From Streptomyces sp. yr375 (GTDB lineage: Bacteria > Actinomycetota > Actinomycetes > Streptomycetales > Streptomycetaceae): DNA of 64,000 nucleotides. A program made the position numbers and the translations under genes. Location: NCBI RefSeq assembly GCF_900110755.1, contig NZ_FOFF01000048.1, positions 1 to 64,000 of the forward strand, read 5' to 3'. The notes under the pieces were generated by a model. The model saw nothing but the letters and a program-made list of their open reading frames with translations, had not been told where the DNA came from and did not search any database. Below are positions 57,310 to 64,000 of this stretch, piece after piece; position 1 is the stretch's first letter, and every line of letters begins with the position of its first letter.

Positions 57310-58962
57310 TCAGGTGCCCTGTTGCACCCATGTGGTGGCACTGTGCTCCACCTGTGATTCGAGTTGCCAGTTCGTTTCGGGTGCCGGCTGGGGCGCGACG
57401 GGGCCGAGCGCGGGCAGATGCACGGTAAAAACGGTGCGTCCGGGCACGCTGTCGACGGTCACGGCGCCACCGTGCGCGGTCGCGACGGCCTGCACGATGG
57501 CGAGGCCGAGGCCGGTCGAGCCGGTGGCGCGGGAGCGCGCGGAGTCGCCTCGGGCGAACCGTTCGAAGACATGCGGGAGCAGGTCGGGGGGAATGCCCTG
57601 ACCGTTGTCCTGGACGTCCACGCACAGCCACGGCCCGCGCCGCTGCACGCGCGCGGTGACGGTCGTCCCCGGCGCGGTGTGCGTACGGGCGTTGGCGAGC
57701 AGGTTGACGAGCACCTGCTGAAGGCGTGCCGCGTCGGCGGAGACGAGCGCGGGCTCGTCGGGAAGTTCGAGACGCCAGACATGGTCGCGCCCGGCGGCGC
57801 GGGCGTCGCTGATGGTGTCGATGACGAGGGGCACGAGGTCGGTCTGCTCGAACTGCAACGGCCGTCCGGCATCGAGCCGGGCGAGCAGCAGCAGGTCCTC
57901 GACCAGGAAGGTCATCCGGCCGGCCTCGGACTCGATACGGCCCAGCGCGTGCTTGGTGTCGGGGCCGACCTCTTCGCGTCCGCGCCGGGTCAGCTCGGCG
58001 TATCCCCTGATGGAGGCCAGGGGGGTGCGCAGCTCATGGCTGGCGTCCGCGACGAACTGCCGGACCCGCATCTCGCTCTCCTGGCGGGCGTGCAGCGCGC
58101 CGTGGACATGGTTCAGCATCCGGTTGAGCGCCGCGCCGACCTGCCCGACCTCGGTGTGCGGGTCGGTCTCGGACTCGGGCACGCGCTCGCTGAGGTTGAC
58201 CTCGCCGGTGTGCAGGGGCAGTTCGGAGACCCGGGTGGCGGTCGCGGCGACCCTGCGCAGGGGGCGGGTGGCGACACTGACCATCACGGTGCCCGCGAGA
58301 CCGGCCGCGATGAGACCGGCGAGGGTGAGGCTGACCTCGACGATGATCAGGGTGCTGATGGTGCCGTCGACGTCGGAGGTCGGGAAGCCGACGTAGAAGT
58401 CGCCGTTGTTGCCGTTGATGTACTGGACCCGGTAGGTGCCGAGACCGGGGATCTCGACGGTGTGCGCCTTCTGATCCTGCGCGACCGAACCGAGCACCTT
58501 GATCTGGGCCTCGTTGAGACCCGTGGGGGTCATGTCCGTGTAACCGGCGGTGTTCTTCGTCCGCTTGCCGACCTTGCCGCTGGTGATCGAACCGTTCTCG
58601 ACCTTGGCCGCGAGGGCCTTCTGCGGCCCCGGGCCCCGGCTGACGAACTCGTCGAGGGTGATCTGCTTGGGCCCGCCGGTACTGCCGGTGCCAGTGCCGG
58701 TGCCCGCACCGGTGTCGTTCTTGGCGCCGTCCTTGCCACCGGGTCCTCCGGCGGGCCCACCGGAGACACGCATGGTGGCCTCCATCACGGAGCCGTCCAA
58801 CTGCTTGTACAGATGATCGCGCAGCACGAGGGTGGTGACGGTGCCGATCACCGCGCAGACAACGGCGATCAGGGTCACGGACACGACGACGAGCCGCGTC
58901 CGCAGGGTGCGCGGCTTACCCGCTCGTCTCTTCTGCGGACGCGGCCGTCGTCGCCCGCTCAT
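57310..58962 (-). CDS. Sensor histidine kinase with HAMP domain
   Basis: 550 aa. TM1 LVVVSVTLIAVVCAVIGTVT, an extracytoplasmic domain of about 160 residues with a Gly/Thr insert (GTGTGTGSTGG), TM2 TLIIVEVSLTLAGLIAAGLA, HAMP ATRPLRRVAATATRVSELPL, phosphoacceptor FVADASHELRTPLASIRGYA, and ATP-binding DNGQGIPPDLL with GSTGLGLAIVQAVATAHGG. The ATG overlaps the regulator stop by 4 bp. It lies directly upstream of the glycosyltransferase pair, 14 bp before its gene, so it may control cell-envelope glycosylation. Confidence 0.95.
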   Translation of the reverse strand: MSGRRRPRPQKRRAGKPRTLRTRLVVVSVTLIAVVCAVIGTVTTLVLRDHLYKQLDGSVMEATMRVSGGPAGGPGGKDGAKNDTGAGTGTGTGSTGGPKQITLDEFVSRGPGPQKALAAKVENGSITSGKVGKRTKNTAGYTDMTPTGLNEAQIKVLGSVAQDQKAHTVEIPGLGTYRVQYINGNNGDFYVGFPTSDVDGTISTLIIVEVSLTLAGLIAAGLAGTVMVSVATRPLRRVAATATRVSELPLHTGEVNLSERVPESETDPHTEVGQVGAALNRMLNHVHGALHARQESEMRVRQFVADASHELRTPLASIRGYAELTRRGREEVGPDTKHALGRIESEAGRMTFLVEDLLLLARLDAGRPLQFEQTDLVPLVIDTISDARAAGRDHVWRLELPDEPALVSADAARLQQVLVNLLANARTHTAPGTTVTARVQRRGPWLCVDVQDNGQGIPPDLLPHVFERFARGDSARSRATGSTGLGLAIVQAVATAHGGAVTVDSVPGRTVFTVHLPALGPVAPQPAPETNWQLESQVEHSATTWVQQGT

Positions 58963-59699
58963 GACGCCGCGGGCTTGATCAGGTACCCGGCGCCACGCCG
59001 GGTGTGGATCATCGGCTCACGCCCCGCGTCGATCTTGCGCCGCAGGTAGGAGATGTACAGCTCGACGACGTTGGCCTGGCCGCCGAAGTCGTACGACCAC
59101 ACGCGGTCGAGTATCTGCGCCTTGCTGAGCACGCGCCGCGGGTTGCGCATCAGGAAGCGCAGCAGCTCGAACTCGGTGGCGGTGAGGTGGATGTTGTCCC
59201 CGGACCGCGAGACCTCGTGGCTGTCCTCGTCGAGGGTGAGGTCCCCGACGACGAGCATCGAGTCGGAGCGCCGGTCGGCGGCGCCGGAACGGCGGATGAG
59301 CCCCCGCAGCCGGGCCACGACCTCTTCCAGGCTGAACGGCTTGGTGACGTAGTCGTCGCCACCGGCGGTGAGCCCGGCGATACGGTCCTCGACGGCGTCC
59401 TTGGCGGTCAGGAACAGCACCGGAACGTCCGGCAGCTCCCGCCGCAGCCGTCCCAGGACGGTCAGCCCGTCCATGTCCGGCAGCATCATGTCGAGGACGA
59501 CGGCGTCGGGCCGGAACTCCCGCGCGGTCTGGATGGCACCCGTGCCATCCCCCGCACTCCGGATCTGCCATCCCTCATAGCGCAGGGCCATGGACAGCAG
59601 TTCGGTGATCGACATCTCGTCGTCCACCACAAGCACTCGGACGGGGCTCCCGTCCGGCCTCAGCAGTTCGGTGCGCCCCTGGGGCGAGGTCGTGGTCAT
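58959..59699 (-). CDS. OmpR/PhoB-type response regulator
   Basis: 246 aa from the ATG at 59699. Receiver with VLVVDDE, phospho-Asp in VLDMMLPDMDG, and LTAKDAVEDRIAGLTAGGDD with the conserved Lys in YVTKPF. Winged helix HLTATEFELLRFLMRNPRRV, LSKAQILDRVWSYDF, VVELYISYLRRKIDAG. Partner of the histidine kinase downstream. Confidence 0.95.
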   Translation of the reverse strand: MTTTSPQGRTELLRPDGSPVRVLVVDDEMSITELLSMALRYEGWQIRSAGDGTGAIQTAREFRPDAVVLDMMLPDMDGLTVLGRLRRELPDVPVLFLTAKDAVEDRIAGLTAGGDDYVTKPFSLEEVVARLRGLIRRSGAADRRSDSMLVVGDLTLDEDSHEVSRSGDNIHLTATEFELLRFLMRNPRRVLSKAQILDRVWSYDFGGQANVVELYISYLRRKIDAGREPMIHTRRGAGYLIKPAAS

Positions 59700-59885
59700 G
59701 TTGGACACCTTGTCCGGGTCCCCTGAGAGCACTCTTTCACTTATCTGTGATTTCCCTGAGAAACGCACAGGCACCTCTCAGGCAACACCTGGGAACCCTT
59801 CACCCGCTCCCGACACCCACCCGCCCCCGAAACACCACAAACCACCCACACCACCCACGCCGCCCACGCCACCCACCAGGCACCC

Positions 59886-60779
59886 TCAGAACAACCCGTC
59901 CTGCCGATGCCCGTCCCCAACGTCGAAGCGCCGGACGGGAAATTCGGGACTTACTGGACTCAAGGGACCAGCACCCCCCACGGGAACCAGCTCCCACCCC
60001 CGCATCAACCGCGTATCGAGGACGACCACCCCCGCCCGGGTGGCCACGTGCACATCAGGCCCGGCGGCAGCCACCAGCTCCCCGCCCACCGACCCCCCGG
60101 CGACGAGCTCGCTCACCTCCCCGAACGCGGCCGGCGCCCCGGCGAGCCCGAACGCCCGCACATGATCCACCGGTTGGCACGGCTCCCGCTCCAACGACTC
60201 GGGCCACCCCGCAAGTTCCACAGCGCGCCCGTACACCTCCCGTATCTCACAGGCCCGTTCCTCCTCCCCGTCCGGCAGCGCGGCCCGCACCGCCCGCTTC
60301 ACCGCGTACGGAATCCGGTCCGGCACCCGCAGCGCCGCCCGCAACAGCTCCTCGGTCCGCCGGGCGGCCATCAGCGGCCCGACACCGAGCCATGTGAAGC
60401 AGACGGCCCCCTGCTCCAGCAGCCGCACCGACCCCCGCTCGGCAGCGGTGATCCCCACCTTGACGAGCCCCGGCCCGAACCACGCCAGATACACCCGGTA
60501 CGGCCGCGGATCGTCGGCGACCCGGTCCGCGGCGACGGAATGCGCCCGATCCAGCCGCCCGCACTCCTCGCACCGCCCACCGGTACTCCGCCCCGACACG
60601 ACCACGCCCCGAGCACACGCATACCCCCGAGCCCCGACACACCGCCGCACACCCCCCTCCACCACCCCGAAGGCCACCCGCTTCCCCCACACCAGCGAAC
60701 TACGACGCCCCCCGTCCCACACCAACACGGGCCCTTCCGCAGCCCACCGCAACCCCGCGCACTTCCATGCCTGTCCCAT
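59886..60779 (-). CDS. DUF2797 protein
   Basis: 297 aa from the ATG at 60779. The family pattern includes a Cys-rich N-terminal part (MGQAWKCAGLRW, CVGARGYACARG, RCEECGRLDRAHSVAADRVA), then PYRVYLAWFGPGLVKVGITA, RLLEQGAVCFTWLGVGPLMA and ARRTEELLRAAL, a GIY-YIG-like region (YRVYLA...VKVGIT). The Cys could bind zinc. Function unknown; conserved in actinobacteria. The region upstream of the response regulator (59700-59885) is a C-rich gap without gene. Confidence 0.85.
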   Translation of the reverse strand: MGQAWKCAGLRWAAEGPVLVWDGGRRSSLVWGKRVAFGVVEGGVRRCVGARGYACARGVVVSGRSTGGRCEECGRLDRAHSVAADRVADDPRPYRVYLAWFGPGLVKVGITAAERGSVRLLEQGAVCFTWLGVGPLMAARRTEELLRAALRVPDRIPYAVKRAVRAALPDGEEERACEIREVYGRAVELAGWPESLEREPCQPVDHVRAFGLAGAPAAFGEVSELVAGGSVGGELVAAAGPDVHVATRAGVVVLDTRLMRGWELVPVGGAGPLSPVSPEFPVRRFDVGDGHRQDGLF

Positions 60780-60862
60780 CCCCCACAACGCTAGCCCCAC
60801 CCACTGACAACGGGAGGCAGGCGGATCCCCCGCCTGCCTCCCGTTGTCACCGCGGTCCGCGC

Positions 60863-61540
60863 CTAGAAGTGGCCCAGGTAGTGGAAGGTGTTGTAGTGGT
60901 CGAACGTGGCGTAGACGTCGCCCGTGATGAAGTTGCGCACGATTCGCCGCGCGTTGCGCGCGCTCCTCGCCGCTCCGTAGTAGTCGAGGTCGTACTCCAC
61001 GTAGGAAGACAGGTGGGTGAACCCGATCCGGTTGGTGAAGGTCGAGTAGGCCCGGTTCGCCGCCACGCCGCGGTTGCGCTCCATCTGGGTGACGACACCG
61101 TTGTAGTCGTTGTACGTGCCGCCGTAGTAGATGAACTGGGTGTGGTGAACGGCGGGCTCCCAGTATCCGAACCACTGGCGGCCATGGTTCTGACCGGGCC
61201 ACCCGTGGCCGACGTTCGGCTCGAGAACGTAGTAGCTCCGCGCGTTGGACCAGTTCACGGCGAAGAAGTCGATCTCGTGGTTGGCCCAAAAGTCCGCCGC
61301 TTCACGCGCGTCGTTCCAGTCTCCCTGCGTCACGCCTTGCGGAGACGGGTTCTGCGCCGAGTTGCAGGCGCACGGGGCCGTCGGAGCCTGGGCGAAGGCG
61401 GCGCCGGAGTCGGCGATCACGCCGCCGATGAGAGCGAGCAGCAGGCTCACGACGGTCAGGATCCGGCGACGGCCCGTGAGCCCGGGCTTTGTGCGGCGTT
61501 CCACGTCAGGCGCGGACGCCGGGACAAGGGTAGAGGACAC
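60863..61540 (-). CDS. Secreted RNase-like protein (guanyl-specific RNase Sa/barnase type), divergent
   Basis: 225 aa, GTG start with AAGGAGCAA upstream. Signal peptide RRRILTVVSLLLALIGGVIA ending near DSGAAFA. The C-terminal 60 residues fit the microbial RNase pattern: GVVTQMERNRG (catalytic Glu), SYVEYDLDYYGAARSARNAR, RIVRNFITGDVYATFDHYNT (Arg and catalytic His), like RNase Sa GVVFQNRE...RRIITG...DHYATF. Before them is an unusual 110-residue domain rich in Trp, Tyr and His (FWANHEIDFFAVNWSNARSY, HGWPGQNHGRQWFGYWEPAV). No barstar-like inhibitor is adjacent. Probably an extracellular nuclease or toxin. Confidence 0.7.
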   Translation of the reverse strand: MSSTLVPASAPDVERRTKPGLTGRRRILTVVSLLLALIGGVIADSGAAFAQAPTAPCACNSAQNPSPQGVTQGDWNDAREAADFWANHEIDFFAVNWSNARSYYVLEPNVGHGWPGQNHGRQWFGYWEPAVHHTQFIYYGGTYNDYNGVVTQMERNRGVAANRAYSTFTNRIGFTHLSSYVEYDLDYYGAARSARNARRIVRNFITGDVYATFDHYNTFHYLGHF

Positions 61541-61551
61541 CTATTGCTCCT

Positions 61552-61695
61552 TCAGTTGGTCTCTGCGGTTCCGGCGGGGTCGTAGCGGCCGTGATCGCCC
61601 TGGTCTGCGGCGAAGGGGTTGGCGGCCACGATCAGTGAGGCGCCCATGGCGAGGGCGGCGGCTTGCTGGACGAACGCTGCTGCGCCGCCCCCGGT
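61552..61695 (-). pseudogene. Unrecognised C-terminal gene fragment
   Basis: The minus strand encodes FVQQAAALAMGASLIVAANP then FAADQGDHGRYDPAGTAETN and a stop, directly before the ribosome site of the RNase-like gene. No start; it is the tail of a gene whose front is lost or replaced. Confidence 0.4.
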
Positions 61696-62034
61696 GGGGG
61701 TGTGCGCCGGCCTTGACGGGAAGGTCGACGATGACCTGTCGCCGCCGTCACGTGGCGACCGAAACGAGACGCTCGCCGTCGGACAGAACCGAGACTCGAC
61801 GGCGGAGAGTTGTCGCTCAACCCCCGCTCATCAGGGGAATCAACCCGCGCTGCGGCCCCCACAGGGCCATACCCGAACGTCACAGGCCGCGCCGCCGACG
61901 GCCCGCGGTCCGAGCGGCGCTCGATCCGAACGTGCGCGGAGAGCAGGTGTGGAGACCGCGCGTCTTCGGTGGATGGACGCCACGAGTGGGGTACCTGAGT
62001 GGCACGCGGCACTTCTGTACGCCCCGGAAACACC
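61696..62034. other. 339-bp gap between gene fragment and tRNA-Arg att copy, no gene seen
   Basis: Both strands carry open stretches without family similarity or a ribosome site. Probably debris of an integration site. Confidence 0.4.
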
Positions 62035-62064
62035 AAAGGGCCCCGGATCTCTCCGGGGCCCTTT
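62035..62064 (-). terminator. Terminator hairpin beside the inverted tRNA-Arg fragment
   Basis: AAAGGGCCCCGGA / TCCGGGGCCCTTT, loop TCTC, immediately 3' of the minus-strand tRNA fragment. Same layout as at 3955-3985, different sequence. Confidence 0.8.
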
Positions 62065-62114
62065 GACCTGTGTGCACTCGGCAGGATTCGAACCTGCAAC
62101 CTTCTGATCCGTAG
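62065..62114 (-). other. Attachment-site remnant: inverted copy of the tRNA-Arg(ACG) 3' half
   Basis: Exact reverse complement of the 50 bp at 3904-3953, from the anticodon loop to the acceptor end and 5 bp beyond. The 5' half is missing here too (preceding ACAGAG does not pair with ATCAG of the anticodon stem). Not a functional tRNA. Confidence 0.85.
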
Positions 62115-62148
62115 CTCTGTGTGGATCGGTCGCTGAGGGGCATTCCGG

Positions 62149-62345
62149 TTAGTCGGAAGTGCCTGAGGAGCGCTGAAGGTTGGGGGCGGTTGTTGGGGTT
62201 GCTGTAGCGGGTTGCTGTACGGTCGCGGCAGCTTCACGGGCATACGCGAGGTTGTTACGGCTGGCCAGGGTGGAGGGGTGGGTGTCGCCCAGGACCTGCT
62301 CGCGCTGGGTGAGGGTGGTTTCGTACAGGGGGATGGCCCGTCTCA
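62149..62345 (-). pseudogene. C-terminal tail of a tetratricopeptide-repeat protein
   Basis: Minus strand encodes RAIPLYETTLTQREQVLGDT then HPSTLASRNNLAYAREAAAT, one TPR of the kind found in NB-ARC/TPR signalling proteins, and ends in SGTSD. The front is replaced by the ISAs1-type sequence next to it. Confidence 0.75.
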
Positions 62346-62707
62346 GGTACCCCGCCGCCGCAAGCCCACCGGCCGGCCCGAAACCCGCGAGAACGTCTAC
62401 GCGGTCACCAGCCTCGCCGCCCATCAAACCCGCCCCGCCGACCTCGCCACCGCCATTCACGGGCACTGGGGAATCGAGAATTCCTCCCATTACATCCGGG
62501 ATCTCACGTTTGCTGAGGGCACCTCGACCATTCGCGCTGGCACCACACCTCGCGCCATGGCCACCACCCGCAAACCTCGCCATCGGCACCCTGAAGATCC
62601 TCGGAGCCGACAACATCGCCAAGACCACCCGCACCATCCGCGACGAACCCGAACGAGCACTCGCCATCCTGGGCATCACCAACAACCCGGACACTCACGG
62701 AACTTGA
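62346..62707 (+). mobile_element. 3' remnant of an ISAs1-family transposase gene
   Basis: Plus strand encodes ENVYAVTSLAAHQTRPADLA, TAIHGHWGIENSSHYIRDLT (H-x2-HWGIEN motif with the third catalytic acidic residue), FAEGTSTIRAGTTPRAMA. After a frameshift near 62563 it continues with LAIGTLKILGADNIAKTTRT to LAILGITNNPDTHGT. The N-terminal two thirds and both terminal repeats are not recognisable. The element cannot move by itself. Confidence 0.8.
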
Positions 62708-63173
62708 TCAAGCCCTGACCCATACGTCGGACGTGGACCGCTGCCGTTCTCCCACCCCGCTGATCGCATACGGCGTTCTGTCGTGCCGGCTGGGTTTCTT
62801 CGCCCGATTCCTGGACGCCCGTTCCCCATTGCCGTCGATACTCAGGTCCGGGATGTGGATCACTATGGATCGGTTTCAACAGGATGCCTCATCACTTCAA
62901 GCACACTGCTGACTACGGCGTCACTGCGAAGGAGAGCAGAGCGAGCAGGCAGGCATTCGTGAACGCCCTGGAAGGATCTTTTCCATGTCGCGCACGACTA
63001 CGACTCGGCTGGCAAACGGGATCACAGGACACCGGATTCGAACAAGTTGCTCTGACTGAGGGAAATGGATGGGCTCCTCGGCTCTGAGGCCGAGGAACCC
63101 ACCCATTCGTGGCCGCCTAATCAAGGCCGCCAATTCAAGGCCACCCATTCAAGGGTCCAGACGCGGCCAGTTT
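62708..63173. other. 466-bp gap, no gene seen
   Basis: No credible coding region. At about 63110-63155 short direct repeats (AATCAAGGCC, AATTCAAGGCC, ATTCAAGGG) recur. Otherwise nothing recognised. Confidence 0.4.
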
Positions 63174-63692
63174 TCAGAAACCCAGCTTCCAGAGCTGGAA
63201 TCCGCCGTTGCTGCAGGAATTCAGGGAGGCGTTGTTGCTCACGCACAGGCCGGGTTCGAAGGCGCTCTGGAGCTTGACCTGGTTCCAGCTCGACCCGACA
63301 GCGTTCCAGAGTCCGGCGTGGAGGCCGTCGCTGCCGAGGCACGAGTCGGTGCGCAGGCGGAAGTTGATGTCGAACCTCAGGCACCGTCCGGTCGCCTTGT
63401 TCTGCAGCTGGACCACGTCACTGGACGTGTGGCGAGCGAAGAGCGGGGTCCAGGTCTGGTAGTCGTTCCCCGTCGAGCAGCCGCCCATGTAGACCTGGCC
63501 GTCCCAGTTGCTGTCCAGGCACTGCCCGTTCTCCCAGTTGCGCAGGAGGTTCGGCCCGACGTATGCGGACGCGCTGCTCGCGTTCATGAGGGACAGTCCC
63601 ATGAAAAGCCCGAGAGCGAGAATCGCCGCCCATCCGCGACGCGCGAAATTCCCCAGGTTCGGGGTTCGAGTACGACCTAATGTGCCACCCAT
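63174..63692 (-). CDS. Secreted ricin-type beta-trefoil lectin domain protein
   Basis: 172 aa from the ATG at 63692 with GGAAGGAA upstream. Signal peptide about 18-43 (GWAAILALGLFMGLSLMNAS, ending ASA). The mature part is a RICIN trefoil: LLRNWENGQCLDSNWDGQVY, GNDYQTWTPLF, LQNKATGRCLRFDINF, SDGLHAGLWNAVGSSWNQVK, GLCVSNNASLNSCSNGGFQL, with three QxW-like turns and paired Cys. Such domains bind galactose-type sugars. No catalytic domain is attached, so a stand-alone secreted lectin is likely. Confidence 0.85.
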   Translation of the reverse strand: MGGTLGRTRTPNLGNFARRGWAAILALGLFMGLSLMNASSASAYVGPNLLRNWENGQCLDSNWDGQVYMGGCSTGNDYQTWTPLFARHTSSDVVQLQNKATGRCLRFDINFRLRTDSCLGSDGLHAGLWNAVGSSWNQVKLQSAFEPGLCVSNNASLNSCSNGGFQLWKLGF

Positions 63693-64000
63693 GTAAATTC
63701 CTTCCACTGACAGTCTTTCTGCAAGTAACCGTGAGAGGTCTGCCATGACGGGATGAATCAGCCAGACCCTCCATTTCCTTTCCTTTCTCCTACCCTCCTC
63801 TTCCTTGCGTGCTGTATGAGGTGCCAAAAGGACCAGATGGTTTCAGTGGGCTGCATGATGTAAGTCACATTCCCGATGCGGCACCCGGCGTTCCGATCGC
63901 CCGTCCGACCTGACCGCGACTGGACCTGAGCGACGGCTCCGGGTGACGAGCTTGTGCACCTTCCACTTCGTGCCCGCGGCCGCCGTCTCCAGGTCGTCCA
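63693..64000. other. Promoter region and possible end of an adjacent gene
   Basis: The first about 150 bp are the AT-richer upstream region of the lectin gene. The last 50-90 bp on the minus strand can be read as DDLETAAAGTKWKVHKLVTR, which looks protein-like, but the family is not recognised and no end can be assigned from this window. Confidence 0.3.

Overview
The window is high-GC actinobacterial DNA that reads as a Streptomyces chromosome. GTG starts are frequent, and the middle carries a recognisable Streptomyces core neighbourhood: uracil phosphoribosyltransferase, the tRNA adenosine deaminase pair, tRNA-Ser(CGA), and two adjacent SigB/F/G-type sigma factors like sigF and sigN of S. coelicolor. 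The left quarter and the last 2 kb are accessory DNA.

Bases 1-17,000 are a pile-up of integrative-element remains. The right end of an actinomycete integrative and conjugative element (AICE) holds a Pycsar-effector-like membrane protein, a DUF6284 protein, a GntR/UTRA regulator behind three GAACTAGTTC-type operators, a UTRA-only paralogue and a membrane protein. It ends in a 3' tRNA-Arg(ACG) fragment (3904-3953). Two identical 54-bp 3' fragments of tRNA-Ser(GGA) (4285-4338 and 12412-12465) bound an 8.1-kb segment with no integrase. That segment carries a broken 2OG-oxygenase gene, an HTH gene overlapping a helicase-associated gene, an AAA ATPase/PD-(D/E)XK (DUF234-type) protein, a 47-aa zinc-knuckle protein and an Mrr-type endonuclease. 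Immediately outside it a second, better-kept pair of the same kind follows (helicase-associated/WYL protein plus DUF234-type ATPase), separated by a 13-bp perfect inverted repeat. This recurring pair is the best candidate for an undescribed system.

Bases 17,000-36,500 hold a 5'-truncated MpaB-like oxygenase, a WS/DGAT-like acyltransferase, a macrolide-type glycosyltransferase and a thioesterase. Next come a CopC-CopD copper protein and an iron-box-controlled divergent locus. On one side of the iron box is a siderophore-interacting protein; on the other are a penicillin-acylase-family Ntn hydrolase with a tandem-repeat insert, an IucB-like acyltransferase, a cupin and an SDR. Then follow a DNA glycosylase, HerA-like ATPase, LytR_C protein, upp, tadA and tRNA-Ser.

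Bases 36,500-61,500 carry TetR/patatin genes, the two sigma factors, and a MarR-controlled exporter fused to carboxypeptidase-regulatory domains beside a YceI protein sharing that domain. They also carry a rifamycin-resistance locus (a rifamycin-associated element upstream of a glycosyltransferase and helR), a DHA2 exporter, a GT39/GT2-GtrA pair overlapping by 4 bp with a two-component system upstream, a DUF2797 protein and a secreted RNase-like protein.

Bases 61,500-64,000 are again remnants: a TPR tail, an ISAs1-type transposase tail and a secreted ricin-type lectin. A second copy of the tRNA-Arg 50-mer (62065-62114) sits here, inverted relative to the one at 3904.
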